A DNA stretch of 60,884 nt from an uncultured Actinomycetes bacterium (GTDB taxonomy: Bacteria; Actinomycetota; Acidimicrobiia; Acidimicrobiales; Ilumatobacteraceae): positions 1 through 60,884 of the forward strand of contig CALBSD010000090.1 of assembly GCA_937927625.1 (NCBI GenBank), given 5' to 3'. The translations under genes were made by a program, and so were the position numbers. The notes under the pieces are model-generated. The model worked only from the letters and a program-made list of their open reading frames with translations. It was not told the DNA's origin and searched no databases. Each line of letters starts with the position of its first letter. Position 1 is the stretch's first letter. Positions 16,599 to 25,244 of the stretch are shown here, piece after piece.

Positions 16599-17309
16599 TC
16601 AGCCGCCGAGGTATGCAGCGCGAACAGCAGGATCATCCAACAAAAGTTGACCGCTGCCTTCCTTTACAACATGGCCAGTCTCAAGGACATAACCACGCTG
16701 TGCGGTGCGCAATGCTTGCGTTGCGTTCTGTTCAACCAAGAGAACCGAGATTCCCTCTGAGTTGATCTGCTTAATGATCTGGAAGATCTGCGCAATCAAC
16801 ATTGGTGCAAGACCCATTGAAGGCTCGTCAAGAAGAAGCAAGCGTGGGCGGCTCATGAGAGCACGACCAATTGCGAGCATCTGCTGCTCACCACCGGACA
16901 ATGTTCCACCGAACTGCGTAATACGTTCTCTCAGACGTGGAAACAGTGTGAATACATGCTCAAGGTCTGAAGCCTTTTCTGCAGCGTTTCCGCCACGCAC
17001 ATATGTGCCCATTTCCAAGTTCTCACGCACGGTCATACCGGGGAAGATGCCGCGACCTTCTGGTGCCTGACAAATTCCAAGCTTCACGCGCTCGTGCGGA
17101 GGCATCTTGGTGATGTCTTGTCCTTCAAAAATGATGGAACCCTGCGTCACGGGGCGAACACCCGACACTGTGCGCATGGTGGTTGTCTTACCAGCACCGT
17201 TTGCGCCGATCAGAGTGACGATCTCACCTTGATTGACCGTGAAGGAGATGCCCTTCAGAGCCTCAATGCGGCCGTAGAAAACATGAAGATCATTGACCTC
17301 AAGAAGCAT
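16599..17309 (-). CDS. livF: Branched-chain-type amino acid ABC transporter ATPase LivF
   Basis: One of two ATPases of a HAAT-family importer, 236 residues. Walker A GANGAGKTT is at 35-43, the signature is LSGGEQQMLAIGRALM, Walker B RLLLLDEPSMGLAP, and GRGIFPGMTVRENLEMG is a LivF hallmark. The reading can be extended to 17381 inside livG, but family alignment favours the ATG at 17309 (MLLEVNDLHVFYGR) or 17315, with GGGAG upstream. It overlaps the livG stop by about 11 bp and is last in the livJHMGF set. Confidence 0.94.
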   Translation of the reverse strand: MLLEVNDLHVFYGRIEALKGISFTVNQGEIVTLIGANGAGKTTTMRTVSGVRPVTQGSIIFEGQDITKMPPHERVKLGICQAPEGRGIFPGMTVRENLEMGTYVRGGNAAEKASDLEHVFTLFPRLRERITQFGGTLSGGEQQMLAIGRALMSRPRLLLLDEPSMGLAPMLIAQIFQIIKQINSEGISVLLVEQNATQALRTAQRGYVLETGHVVKEGSGQLLLDDPAVRAAYLGG

Positions 17310-18075
17310 CTTCATCGACTCCCAAGTAGGCGGCAATAACAGCCGGGTTATTGCGAACATCAGCGGGCAAGCCATCTGCAATCTTGCGACCGAAGTCGAG
17401 AACTGCGACTCGGTCGCTCACGTTCATCACAACGCTCATGTCGTGCTCAATAAGAAGAACTGTGTAGCCCTGCGAACGAATGTTCAAGATGAGTTCGTTG
17501 AGCTCTTGCTTTTCTGCAGGGTTGAAACCAGCAGCTGGTTCATCCAAGCACAGCAACTTTGGATTTGTTGCCAATGCACGAGCAATCTCAAGGCGACGCT
17601 GGTGACCATATGGAAGGTTCTTAGCAGCAACCTCGGCATAGCGATCGATACCAACGGCCTTCAACAAATCAGATGCGCGTTCACGAGATTCATTCTCTTC
17701 ACGACGCTGACGTGGCGTACGAATGATGGAACCAAGCACACTGCTCTTCGCGTGTGCGTCTGCACCCACCATTACGTTTTCGGCAGCACTCATGTCAGGG
17801 AACAAACGAATGTTCTGGAATGTACGTGCAATACCGCGCTTGGTGATTTGATAGCGCTTGAGGCCGACCATTGATTCACCCTCGAAAGAAACTGAACCAA
17901 CTGTTGGTGTGTAGACACCAGTAATCACGTTGAAGCAAGTTGTCTTGCCCGCGCCGTTTGGTCCGATGAGGCCAAGAATCTCACCCTTATGAATATCGAG
18001 GGAGACATTATCGAGAGCGGTTACGCCACCGAACTGCATCGTGACGGCATCTACTTTGAGAAGAATCTCGCTCAT
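17299..18075 (-). CDS. livG: Branched-chain-type amino acid ABC transporter ATPase LivG
   Basis: The second ATPase, 258 residues. Walker A GPNGAGKTT is at 38-46; the LivG signature region is GIARTFQNIRLFPDMSAAENVMVG, with LPYGHQRRLEIARALATNP replacing the usual LSGGQ, as is normal for LivG, and KLLCLDEPAAGFNPAE as Walker B. The C-terminal VLDFGRKIADGLPADVRNNPAVIAAYLG is the family tail. Its start overlaps the livM stop by 4 bp. Confidence 0.95.
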   Translation of the reverse strand: MSEILLKVDAVTMQFGGVTALDNVSLDIHKGEILGLIGPNGAGKTTCFNVITGVYTPTVGSVSFEGESMVGLKRYQITKRGIARTFQNIRLFPDMSAAENVMVGADAHAKSSVLGSIIRTPRQRREENESRERASDLLKAVGIDRYAEVAAKNLPYGHQRRLEIARALATNPKLLCLDEPAAGFNPAEKQELNELILNIRSQGYTVLLIEHDMSVVMNVSDRVAVLDFGRKIADGLPADVRNNPAVIAAYLGVDEDAS

Positions 18076-19142
18076 TGTGCGTCTCCTTCCACTGGAGCAG
18101 GTCCCGCCGCGGAACCGCGTCGAGGAATGATGCCTTGAGGGCGGAACACCATCACAAGGACCAAAATGCAGCCGAACACGAAGTAACGACGCGTGTCGAA
18201 GTTACGGAAACGCTCGGGCACCCATGCCACTAGGAAACCACCGACAATGGCGCCATACATGTTGCCGGTACCGCCAAGCACCACTGCGGCGAGGAACAAA
18301 ATGGAGAGCTGCAACAAGAAACCATCGGGGTTAATGAACGCAACTTTTGTTGCATATAGCGAACCAGCAAGACCACCGACGGCTGCACCAATAGCGAAGG
18401 CCCACAGCTTGAACTTGAAGGTGTCAACTCCCATCAGCTCTGCGGCGTCTTCGTCTTCACGCACTGCAGACCATGCACGACCGACACGGCTGTGTTCTAA
18501 ACGGTGAAGTACAAACAGAACCAACAAGATGATCGTGAAGCCGAGATACCAGTACGGCTTTGCATCAAGCACAGTGAACTTCAGAGGTCCGATGTTGGGT
18601 GGATGCTTGATGTTGTTGATACCACGGGGGCCACCCAGCCAGTTGGTGTTATTTGCGGTGATACGAATGATTTCACCAAAACCCAACGTCACGATTGCTA
18701 GGTAGTCACCTCGAAGACGCAATGTTGGCGTGCCCAAAATGACACCTGCAGCCATCGCTGCAAGGACTGACACTGGTAAGGCTGCAAGCCAGGGCCACGA
18801 TGCATGTTGCGATGTGAGAATTGCTGTTGTGTACGCACCGACGGCATAAAAGCCCACGTACCCAAGGTCGAGTAGGCCAGCGAATCCGACCACCACGTTG
18901 AGACCCAATGCCATTAGGACGAACACCATGATTTGGTCGGTGAGAACGTTTTCAAAACTGGTGCCGGGCGTATTGACGATCCACCCAAGGACAGGAACAT
19001 TCGGCCAATACGGCATGAAATAGAACGCGATGATGAGCATGCCCACCAATGACCAACGAGCAGACTTCGGCAACTTGCTAAAGACACCAGGACCATGTGT
19101 GACGGAGCGCGTGATATCACGGAATTGCTGTGTGAGGTTCAT
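18072..19142 (-). CDS. livM: Branched-chain-type amino acid ABC transporter permease LivM
   Basis: Inner-membrane permease, 356 residues. The family core is LGLNVVVGFAGLLDLGYVGFYAVGAYTTAIL, LRLRGDYLAIVTLGFGEIIRI, and the cytoplasmic loop RVGRAWSAVREDEDAAELMGVDTFKFKLWAFAIGAAVGGLAGSLYA. It overlaps both livG and livH by 4 bp, so all four membrane and ATPase genes are translationally linked. Confidence 0.95.
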   Translation of the reverse strand: MNLTQQFRDITRSVTHGPGVFSKLPKSARWSLVGMLIIAFYFMPYWPNVPVLGWIVNTPGTSFENVLTDQIMVFVLMALGLNVVVGFAGLLDLGYVGFYAVGAYTTAILTSQHASWPWLAALPVSVLAAMAAGVILGTPTLRLRGDYLAIVTLGFGEIIRITANNTNWLGGPRGINNIKHPPNIGPLKFTVLDAKPYWYLGFTIILLVLFVLHRLEHSRVGRAWSAVREDEDAAELMGVDTFKFKLWAFAIGAAVGGLAGSLYATKVAFINPDGFLLQLSILFLAAVVLGGTGNMYGAIVGGFLVAWVPERFRNFDTRRYFVFGCILVLVMVFRPQGIIPRRGSAAGPAPVEGDAQ

Positions 19143-20263
19143 ACGCGAGCCTTTGCAAGAGATTCACCCAAGATGCCTGTTGGGCGGAACATGAGAACAA
19201 CGAGAAGAACTATGAATGCGATGACGTCTTTCCATTGACCACCAAAGACTGCAGAGCCGTAGTTCTCAGCAAGACCAAGTACTACACCGCCCAGCAATGC
19301 ACCCCGGATGTTGCCAATGCCGCCGAGCACTGCTGCGGTGAAGCTCTTGACACCGAGAAGGAAACCAATATTGAAGCGTGTCTGGTCGTAGACAAGTGTG
19401 AACATCATCGCTGCACCGCCGGCCATTGCGCCACCGAGAAGGAAAGTAACAAGGATGACGAGGTCAACGTTGACACCAAGAATGCGCGATGTTTCTGCGT
19501 CTTGTGCCACCGCACGAATACCACGACCAAGGCGTGTGCGATTCACAAACAGCAACAACGACGTCATCATGAGGACTGCGCCAACTGCAACGATGACATA
19601 GTCGATACGAACATGCGCACCAAAGAAAGTGAAAAGAACTTTCTTCTCCAAGATGCGCGGTGTTTGATACACCACTCGCTCATCGGGTCCCCAAATCGCT
19701 ACTGCTTCAGCAAGGGCCATGGAAACACCAATTGCGGAAATAAGGAAGGCAAGACGAGGAGCTTGGCGACCGCGCTTGAAGATGCGCAGGTACAGAATTG
19801 AGAGTGGACCGGCAACGACGGCAGCAATGATCAAGTTGAGACCGATATCGCTACTAAAGATGAATGAAAGAATGAGGCCCGTGATAAATGCGAGAGCCAC
19901 TGCGCCGTAAACGTCACCTGCGCCGCGCAGTGGGCGATATGCGATGCGTTCGATCGCTATCGCTCCGACACCCGAGACGAACATCCCGATCAGGAGTGAT
20001 GCGAGAAGAATTCCGACAAGTACAAACCCAGTGCGGAAGGGATATTGGCCACCTTCAAATAGCGGAATTCCAAAAACTTTTGTGAGAGAGACGAGCACAC
20101 CAAATGTGCCCACCATGAACACTTCAGAATGAGCAAAGTTAATAAGGCGCAATACGCCGTACACCATGGTGTACCCCAACGCAACCAGCGCGTAGATAAG
20201 ACCTAGAACAAGACCGGACACCGTGAGGTCCCAGAACGTTCTGTAGATAAGCCAATTGCTCAT
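19139..20263 (-). CDS. livH: Branched-chain-type amino acid ABC transporter permease LivH
   Basis: Inner-membrane permease, 374 residues, longer than the ~300 of typical LivH because of an insert of about 60-70 residues with extra hydrophobic stretches near 65-150. The family opening SGLVLGLIYALVALGYTMVYGVLRLINFAHSEVFMVG, the central RTRLGRGIRAVAQDAETSRILGVNVD and the C-terminal SFTAAVLGGIGNIRGALLGGVVLGLAENYG are all present. It is separated from livJ by a terminator-like hairpin, which would make the permease less abundant than the binding protein. Confidence 0.94.
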   Translation of the reverse strand: MSNWLIYRTFWDLTVSGLVLGLIYALVALGYTMVYGVLRLINFAHSEVFMVGTFGVLVSLTKVFGIPLFEGGQYPFRTGFVLVGILLASLLIGMFVSGVGAIAIERIAYRPLRGAGDVYGAVALAFITGLILSFIFSSDIGLNLIIAAVVAGPLSILYLRIFKRGRQAPRLAFLISAIGVSMALAEAVAIWGPDERVVYQTPRILEKKVLFTFFGAHVRIDYVIVAVGAVLMMTSLLLFVNRTRLGRGIRAVAQDAETSRILGVNVDLVILVTFLLGGAMAGGAAMMFTLVYDQTRFNIGFLLGVKSFTAAVLGGIGNIRGALLGGVVLGLAENYGSAVFGGQWKDVIAFIVLLVVLMFRPTGILGESLAKARV

Positions 20264-20300
20264 TTCTTCCCTCTCATAGAGAACATAAACAGGTTATTAG

Positions 20301-20334
20301 AAAGGCGACTGGGAACGAATTCCCAGTCGCCTTT
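20301..20334 (-). terminator. Intercistronic hairpin between livJ and livH
   Basis: AAAGGCGACTGGGAA (20301-20315) pairs perfectly with TTCCCAGTCGCCTTT (20320-20334) around CGAA, a 15-bp stem. In the minus orientation it follows the livJ stop and ends in CCTTTCTAATAA, a modest T-run. It probably causes partial termination, or blocks 3' decay, so that livJ is expressed more than livHMGF. Confidence 0.85.
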
Positions 20335-20361
20335 CCTAACTTTTAGGTTGGTAGGAAGTGA

Positions 20362-21495
20362 TTACTTCACGTCTGCGACGTAAGTGATCTTTCCACCGGT
20401 GACCTTGTAGATGTACACGGTTGCAGCCTCTGTTGCATCGCCGTTTGCACCGAACTTGATCTGCTTGGTGATACCAGCTGCATCGTAGGTTCCAAGAGCA
20501 GCCTGAACTGCTGCACGGTCCTTTGCGCCTGCCTTGATGATGTTCAAGAAGACATTTGCTGCGTCGTAGTACTCAGCACCGTAGGTGCCAGGAACTTCTT
20601 TGTACTTTGCCTGCCATGCGGAGATGAAGTCAGCGGAACCGTCCTTACATGGGCAAGCAATGATTGCGCCCTCAGCTGCTGGGCCTGCTGCGTCTGCGTA
20701 GCCAGCCTGGTCCTTCACGCCGTCACCGAACACAAGTGTTGCCTTCACGCCAGCGTCACGGAGCTGCTTGGAAAGCTTGACAGCCTCACCGTAGTAGCCG
20801 CCGTAGAAGATGACTGCAGGATTTGCATCCTTCATCTTCGACACTGCTGCTGAGAAGTCAGCTGCCTTTGGATCGATCGAGTCGGAAGCCTTAACGCCTG
20901 CGCCCACTGCCTTCTTCACTGTGTCAGCAAGACCCTTGCCGTATTCGGAAGCATCGTCGATGATGCCAACTGATGCTGGCTTCAATGTTTCAACGATGTA
21001 CTTCGCGATTGCAGGACCCTGAACTGAGTCGTTACCAAGGATGCGGTGGAAAACTTTCCAGCCATTGAGCTGAAGTTCTGCGTTGGTTGCGGAACCGGTC
21101 ACGGTGCCGAGACCAGCTGCTTCGTATGCAGGAAGAGCAGCCTTTGACTCACCTGAGAAACCAGGTCCAATGAGACCAAGGATGGACTTGTCAGCAATAA
21201 CTGCTGCTGCCACACCAGGTGCCTTTGCAGGGTCACCCTGGGTGTCAAATGTCTTCAACGTGACGCAAGCGTCTGGGTTTGCTGCGTTGTACTCGTCAAC
21301 TGCAAGCTGCGCACCCTTGAGCATTGGAGCTCCGAGGTTTGCTGCGTCACCAGTTTCTGGGAACTGCAAGCCGAGGCTTACTGCGCAGTCCTTTGGTGCT
21401 GATGTTGTGTCTGATGCTGAATCACTTCCGCCGCATGCTGCGACGATGAGTGAAGCTGCAGCTGCCGTTGCGGCAAGCTTCCAGAACTTCTTCAT
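20362..21495 (-). CDS. livJ: ABC transporter substrate-binding lipoprotein, LivJ/LivK type
   Basis: A surface lipoprotein, 377 residues, with the lipidated Cys at 21 (LIVAACGGS). The type I periplasmic-binding fold is shown by FPETGDAANLGAPMLKGAQLAVDEYNA, the hinge stretch LIGPGFSGESKAALPAYEAAGL, SVGIIDDASEYGKGLADTVKKAV, and AEYYDAANVFLNIIKAG. The family binds branched-chain or other amino acids, amides or aromatic acids; the pocket cannot be read by eye. It lies 80 bp downstream of kynureninase on the same strand, so kynurenine, tryptophan or anthranilate-type ligands are worth considering. Confidence 0.92.
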   Translation of the reverse strand: MKKFWKLAATAAAASLIVAACGGSDSASDTTSAPKDCAVSLGLQFPETGDAANLGAPMLKGAQLAVDEYNAANPDACVTLKTFDTQGDPAKAPGVAAAVIADKSILGLIGPGFSGESKAALPAYEAAGLGTVTGSATNAELQLNGWKVFHRILGNDSVQGPAIAKYIVETLKPASVGIIDDASEYGKGLADTVKKAVGAGVKASDSIDPKAADFSAAVSKMKDANPAVIFYGGYYGEAVKLSKQLRDAGVKATLVFGDGVKDQAGYADAAGPAAEGAIIACPCKDGSADFISAWQAKYKEVPGTYGAEYYDAANVFLNIIKAGAKDRAAVQAALGTYDAAGITKQIKFGANGDATEAATVYIYKVTGGKITYVADVK

Positions 21496-21537
21496 GTGTT
21501 TTCCCCTTTAAGGAATGTGGCGGAGACCGCCGTTACT

Positions 21538-21559
21538 GGGTAGTAGAGAAAAACTACCC
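21538..21559. promoter_or_regulatory. Inverted repeat in the kynU-livJ gap
   Basis: GGGTAGT (21538-21544) pairs with ACTACCC (21553-21559). A shorter GGCGG-AGA-CCGCC hairpin lies closer to livJ at about 21519-21531. The gap holds the livJ 5' leader. No clear T-run follows, so an operator or leader structure is likelier than a terminator. Confidence 0.35.
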
Positions 21560-21575
21560 GTAAAAGTGGACTACC

Positions 21576-22757
21576 TCAATAGGAAGCAAGTCGCTCGACA
21601 AGGGTCACTACGTCTTCATGACGGTTATAAAGAGGTGCGAATCCGAACCGCATGAGGTTTGGTGGCCGGAAATCGGCGATGATCCCCTCTACGGCCATGG
21701 CGTCCACCAGTGCCTTTCCCCCCGCAAATCCAAGCGCCACATGGCTTCCACGGGATTCTGCCTCCCGTGGGCTATTCAAAGTGAAGCCCTTTTCGGCCAA
21801 ATGGGCGTCAAAAAGGTCGATGAAAAGGCTGGTCAGGCTGATGCTCTTTTCCCTGAGGTTTCCTAGGGAGACTCCGTTGAAAACCTCAAGTGCGGCCTCC
21901 AGAGACTTCATGGAGAGCACGTTGGCGGTGCCAGTGAGGAAGCGCGAGATGCCCACAGCCGGGCGATAGTCCACCTCGAACTCGAATGGTTCGGCGTGTC
22001 CCCACCAGCCCTGCAATGGCTGACCGGACTCTTCCAACAGTCGCGGCGCAACGTAGATGAACGCGGGCGCACCAGGACCACCGTTGAGATATTTGTACCC
22101 ACAGCCCACGGCGAAGTCGATATCAAGATCTGCTGCGTGAAACGGGACAGCACCTGCAGTGTGAGCGAGGTCCCACACCATGAGTGCGCCATGAGCATGT
22201 GTGGCTTTCGTAATGCCTTCGACATCGAGAATGTTCGCGGAGCGATAGTCCACATGGGTTGCCGTGACAACTGCTGTATTGCTGTTGATCGCGCCAATGA
22301 TTTCGTCGGCATGAACTGCAATCAGTTTCATGCCGTGTTGATCCGCGACACTTTGTGCGATGTAGATGTCCGTTGGGAAATTGTTGATGTCAACGACAAT
22401 CTCAGAACGATCTCTGCGAAGTGCAACGGCTGCCATCAAAGCTTTGTGCAAGTTGATGGATGTGTTGTCTGCACAAATCACCGTGTCTTGTGCTGCACCG
22501 ATTATCGGCGCGATGAGATTGCCGACGCGTGAAGGCATCGCCAACCAATCTTCATTCCATGAACGAATGAGACGTTCACGCCATTCAAATTCGATGGTGC
22601 GATGCAAGACCTCGCGGGAACGAAACGTCAATGGTCCCAGCGAGTTGCCATCGAAGTAGTACGTGCCTTCAGGAATATCGAAGAGGGAACGAAGCGATGC
22701 GAGTGGATCTTTGGCATCAAGTTCACGAGCAAGTTCACGCGCTTCATTCAGATTCAT
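21576..22757 (-). CDS. kynU: Kynureninase
   Basis: A PLP enzyme that cleaves L-kynurenine to anthranilate and alanine, 393 residues. The N-terminal YYFDGNSLGPL motif, VICADNTSINLHKAL, the cofactor aspartate in MVWDLAHTAGAVP, and Lys222 in VGCGYKYLNGGPGAPAF (internal aldimine) are all diagnostic. The ATG at 22757 overlaps the stop of the upstream formamidase by 4 bp (ATGA) and has AAGGGGA seven bases before it; a reading from 22787 would lie inside that gene. No tryptophan dioxygenase or anthranilate enzymes occur in the window. Confidence 0.95.
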   Translation of the reverse strand: MNLNEARELARELDAKDPLASLRSLFDIPEGTYYFDGNSLGPLTFRSREVLHRTIEFEWRERLIRSWNEDWLAMPSRVGNLIAPIIGAAQDTVICADNTSINLHKALMAAVALRRDRSEIVVDINNFPTDIYIAQSVADQHGMKLIAVHADEIIGAINSNTAVVTATHVDYRSANILDVEGITKATHAHGALMVWDLAHTAGAVPFHAADLDIDFAVGCGYKYLNGGPGAPAFIYVAPRLLEESGQPLQGWWGHAEPFEFEVDYRPAVGISRFLTGTANVLSMKSLEAALEVFNGVSLGNLREKSISLTSLFIDLFDAHLAEKGFTLNSPREAESRGSHVALGFAGGKALVDAMAVEGIIADFRPPNLMRFGFAPLYNRHEDVVTLVERLASY

Positions 22758-23539
22758 TGTTGAGTCCCCTTCAGGATGTTCAAGCACCAGTCTCCCACTT
22801 GGGTTCCCCGTTGCAGCAGGTCATATGGCAAATCGAAATGGTCGCGGTCCTTCTCAAATAGCAGAGTCGTACTGACATTGTTCATCGACAAGCGGTCTGC
22901 AAATTCGGCATTCTGGCGAATGAATTCATCAGGCTCATGACCACCGACCGCGAGCAATGCATGTGACGCGAAAACGTTCAGTCGCAATAGTTGCGGGCTG
23001 AGCACGGCAGCAGTTTCCATCGTGAGATGCAAAGGGTCATTTGTCGGCGTAAGAACTAATGGTCGCAAGTCGTACACACCACTTAACAGTGCGACTCCGT
23101 CAATGAGAGATGCAATTTCTGCATCACGCGCGCACATCGCAGCAAGATGAGCACCAGCGCTGGAACCGGCGATGACAGCTCGTGATGGTTGTAATTCATC
23201 AATCGTCTTTTTCACGTCAGCGATGCATTCGGCAACGATCTCTTCAATTGATGCATGCGGTGCAAGCGTGTATTCCACTGCATGAAACGCCAGACCCTCA
23301 CGGGCGGCCATCGGGCCGTTGTACAACGACTCCCCCGCCGACAAACTCTGCCAGTACCCACCGTGAATGAAGATGAGAAGCGGTACATGGGGAACTCGTA
23401 ATACACGCGCATCCACGGAACGACTGAGGGTGGCGTAGTCAGCTAAATATTCAGCAAGTGGGCGTTTGGCAAATTTGGAAGGCGAATATTGGACATCCAC
23501 TTCTTCCGGGGTCGCTGTTTGCCAATCAAAGACGCTCAT
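22754..23539 (-). CDS. Kynurenine formamidase-like alpha/beta hydrolase (AFMID type)
   Basis: Hydrolyses N-formyl-L-kynurenine to kynurenine and formate. The 261-residue protein starts at the ATG at 23539 (MSVFDWQTATPEEVDVQYSPS); a frame extending to 23836 is low-complexity and rejected. HGGYW (59-63) forms the oxyanion hole and is typical of animal/AFMID-type formamidases. The nucleophile is Ser127 in GSSAGAH, and a late FEKDRDHFDLPYDL supplies the catalytic His. It is unrelated to the metal-dependent KynB. Coupling to kynU by an ATGA overlap makes the pathway assignment strong. Confidence 0.9.
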   Translation of the reverse strand: MSVFDWQTATPEEVDVQYSPSKFAKRPLAEYLADYATLSRSVDARVLRVPHVPLLIFIHGGYWQSLSAGESLYNGPMAAREGLAFHAVEYTLAPHASIEEIVAECIADVKKTIDELQPSRAVIAGSSAGAHLAAMCARDAEIASLIDGVALLSGVYDLRPLVLTPTNDPLHLTMETAAVLSPQLLRLNVFASHALLAVGGHEPDEFIRQNAEFADRLSMNNVSTTLLFEKDRDHFDLPYDLLQRGTQVGDWCLNILKGTQQ

Positions 23540-23607
23540 TGCGCACCACGGTAGAGCAACGGCTACCCGTCTACGAAGAAACATGTGAGGTGTGGCAACA
23601 TCAATAC

Positions 23608-24087
23608 ATGCCAAGTGGTGATGGAAACGGATGGGTCCTCTGCGATCGATGCAAAACCCGCCACTGGGGCCTCCACGGCGCCGCTGGGTTACTTCTTGTA
23701 CGCACCGACCTTGTTCCTGCGTGCGTGTTACTGCAATTACGTGCGGCATGGACACATGGTGGTGGCACCTGGGCATTGCCCGGAGGCGCCCTTGACTCAC
23801 ACGAGACACCAGTGATTGCAGCTGCCCGTGAAGCATGGGAAGAAACCGGCATCGACCCTGAGGACCTCGCCTTTAAGGCGATCTACTCGGACGACCATGG
23901 CAACTGGCGATATGACACGGTGATTGCACATGCATCGTCTGATGTTGATGCATATGAAGCAAATGCAGAATCTGCAGACCTCCGATGGGTTCCGCTTGAC
24001 GAAGTCGGTTACTTCGATCTTCACCCTGGTTTGCGAGCAACGTGGCCCGATCTCATCGAGCACGTAAAGACATCTCTGCAATCCTGA
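23608..24087 (+). CDS. NUDIX hydrolase with N-terminal zinc-ribbon motif
   Basis: A 159-residue NUDIX pyrophosphohydrolase. The box is complete, GGALDSHETPVIAAAREAWEETGI, matching GX5EX7REUXEEXGU. A short CDRCKTRHWG precedes the fold and may bind zinc with other residues. I use the ATG at 23608; a GTG at 23590 is possible and frames opening at 23458 overlap the divergent formamidase gene. The nucleotide substrate is unknown. An MFS gene follows 8 bp after the stop. Confidence 0.88.
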   Translation: MPSGDGNGWVLCDRCKTRHWGLHGAAGLLLVRTDLVPACVLLQLRAAWTHGGGTWALPGGALDSHETPVIAAAREAWEETGIDPEDLAFKAIYSDDHGNWRYDTVIAHASSDVDAYEANAESADLRWVPLDEVGYFDLHPGLRATWPDLIEHVKTSLQS

Positions 24088-24095
24088 TTAGCCCC

Positions 24096-25244
24096 ATGAA
24101 GACTCGTCAGCTGTATTTGCTTCTCTCTGCCTCCGCACTTGGTGCCATGAGCTACGGCGTCATGTTCACGATGTTGGATGACTACCGCGACAAATATTCC
24201 ATTGCAGAATCAAAACTGGGACTCATCGTTGCTGCTGGATTCATCACCGGATTTATCGCCAATGTTGTGATTGCCCCTTATGCAGACAAGGGACATGCGA
24301 AACGACTCGTCATTCTTGGAATCGTGATGGAAATCATTGGATGCCTCATCATGGCGTTCGGCGGATCGTTCATTGCACTGTTCCTCGGCCGGTTCCTCAC
24401 TGGACTTGGTGGCGGAAGTACCGAGCCATCTGTTCGTCGCATCATCATCTTGGCGAACCCTCAAGAAATGGGACGAAATCTTGGCCTCAGTGTGAGTGCT
24501 GGAGTTGGTGGATTTGCACTCGGGCCTGTCATCTCTGCGGTCACCGTTGCAACATTCGGTCTTGCTGCACCATTCCTCATTATCTGCGCATTGCTGGCAA
24601 TGACGTTGATCGGTATTTCACGCATGCATGTCGAAGAAGCAGACATTGCAGATGCTCCTTCACAGCGAATGGCTTTCGATCTACTTCGTCTTCGCCCCAT
24701 CCTTGGAGTCGCCATCATCGGGCTTGCATTGTTTGTGATGATCGGAACATTCGACTCGTTGTGGTCGGTGATGATGGAAGACATCAATGCCCCCACTTGG
24801 GTCGCAAGTGTCGGCATCACCATCTTTGCGATGCCCATGTTGTTTCTTGCACCACTCGGTGGGCGCTTGACACAAAAAATTGGGCCGTTCAAAGCAAGCA
24901 TCACTGGCCTCTCTGTCGCGGCCATCTTCATGACGTTGTACGGCACCATTGGTTCGCCGTACGCAATGTTGGTAATCGGACTCTTCCATGGCGTTGTTGA
25001 CGGACTCACCATCACCGGCGGTTCCGCCGCAATTGCATTGGTTGCTCCAAAAGAGCGTCTTGCATCAGCTCAGGGTTTGTACAGCGGATTACAGACGTTG
25101 ATGGGCGGACTTACTGCCGGACTTGCCGGGTTGACATACGAGCACATTGGGCGCAGCACGTTCTGGGTCTGCACTCTCGTCATGCTCAGTTTGGTCGGTG
25201 GCGGCGCATTTATTGCGCGTGACCACTTACATATCAAGGGTTAG
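24096..25244 (+). CDS. MFS transporter
   Basis: A 382-residue, 12-helix-type major facilitator. The N-half has SALGAMSYGVMFTMLDDY, ESKLGLIVAAGFITGFIANVVIAPYADKGHAKRL (motif A-like, with ADKGHAKR) and FLGRFLTGLGGGSTEPSVRRIIILANP. The C-half has LAPLGGRLTQKIGPFKASITGL. The start is the ATG at 24096, 8 bp after the NUDIX stop; a frame from 24042 overlaps that gene. The substrate is unknown. It converges with the CoxL gene: the two stop codons touch with no spacer. Confidence 0.88.
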   Translation: MKTRQLYLLLSASALGAMSYGVMFTMLDDYRDKYSIAESKLGLIVAAGFITGFIANVVIAPYADKGHAKRLVILGIVMEIIGCLIMAFGGSFIALFLGRFLTGLGGGSTEPSVRRIIILANPQEMGRNLGLSVSAGVGGFALGPVISAVTVATFGLAAPFLIICALLAMTLIGISRMHVEEADIADAPSQRMAFDLLRLRPILGVAIIGLALFVMIGTFDSLWSVMMEDINAPTWVASVGITIFAMPMLFLAPLGGRLTQKIGPFKASITGLSVAAIFMTLYGTIGSPYAMLVIGLFHGVVDGLTITGGSAAIALVAPKERLASAQGLYSGLQTLMGGLTAGLAGLTYEHIGRSTFWVCTLVMLSLVGGGAFIARDHLHIKG

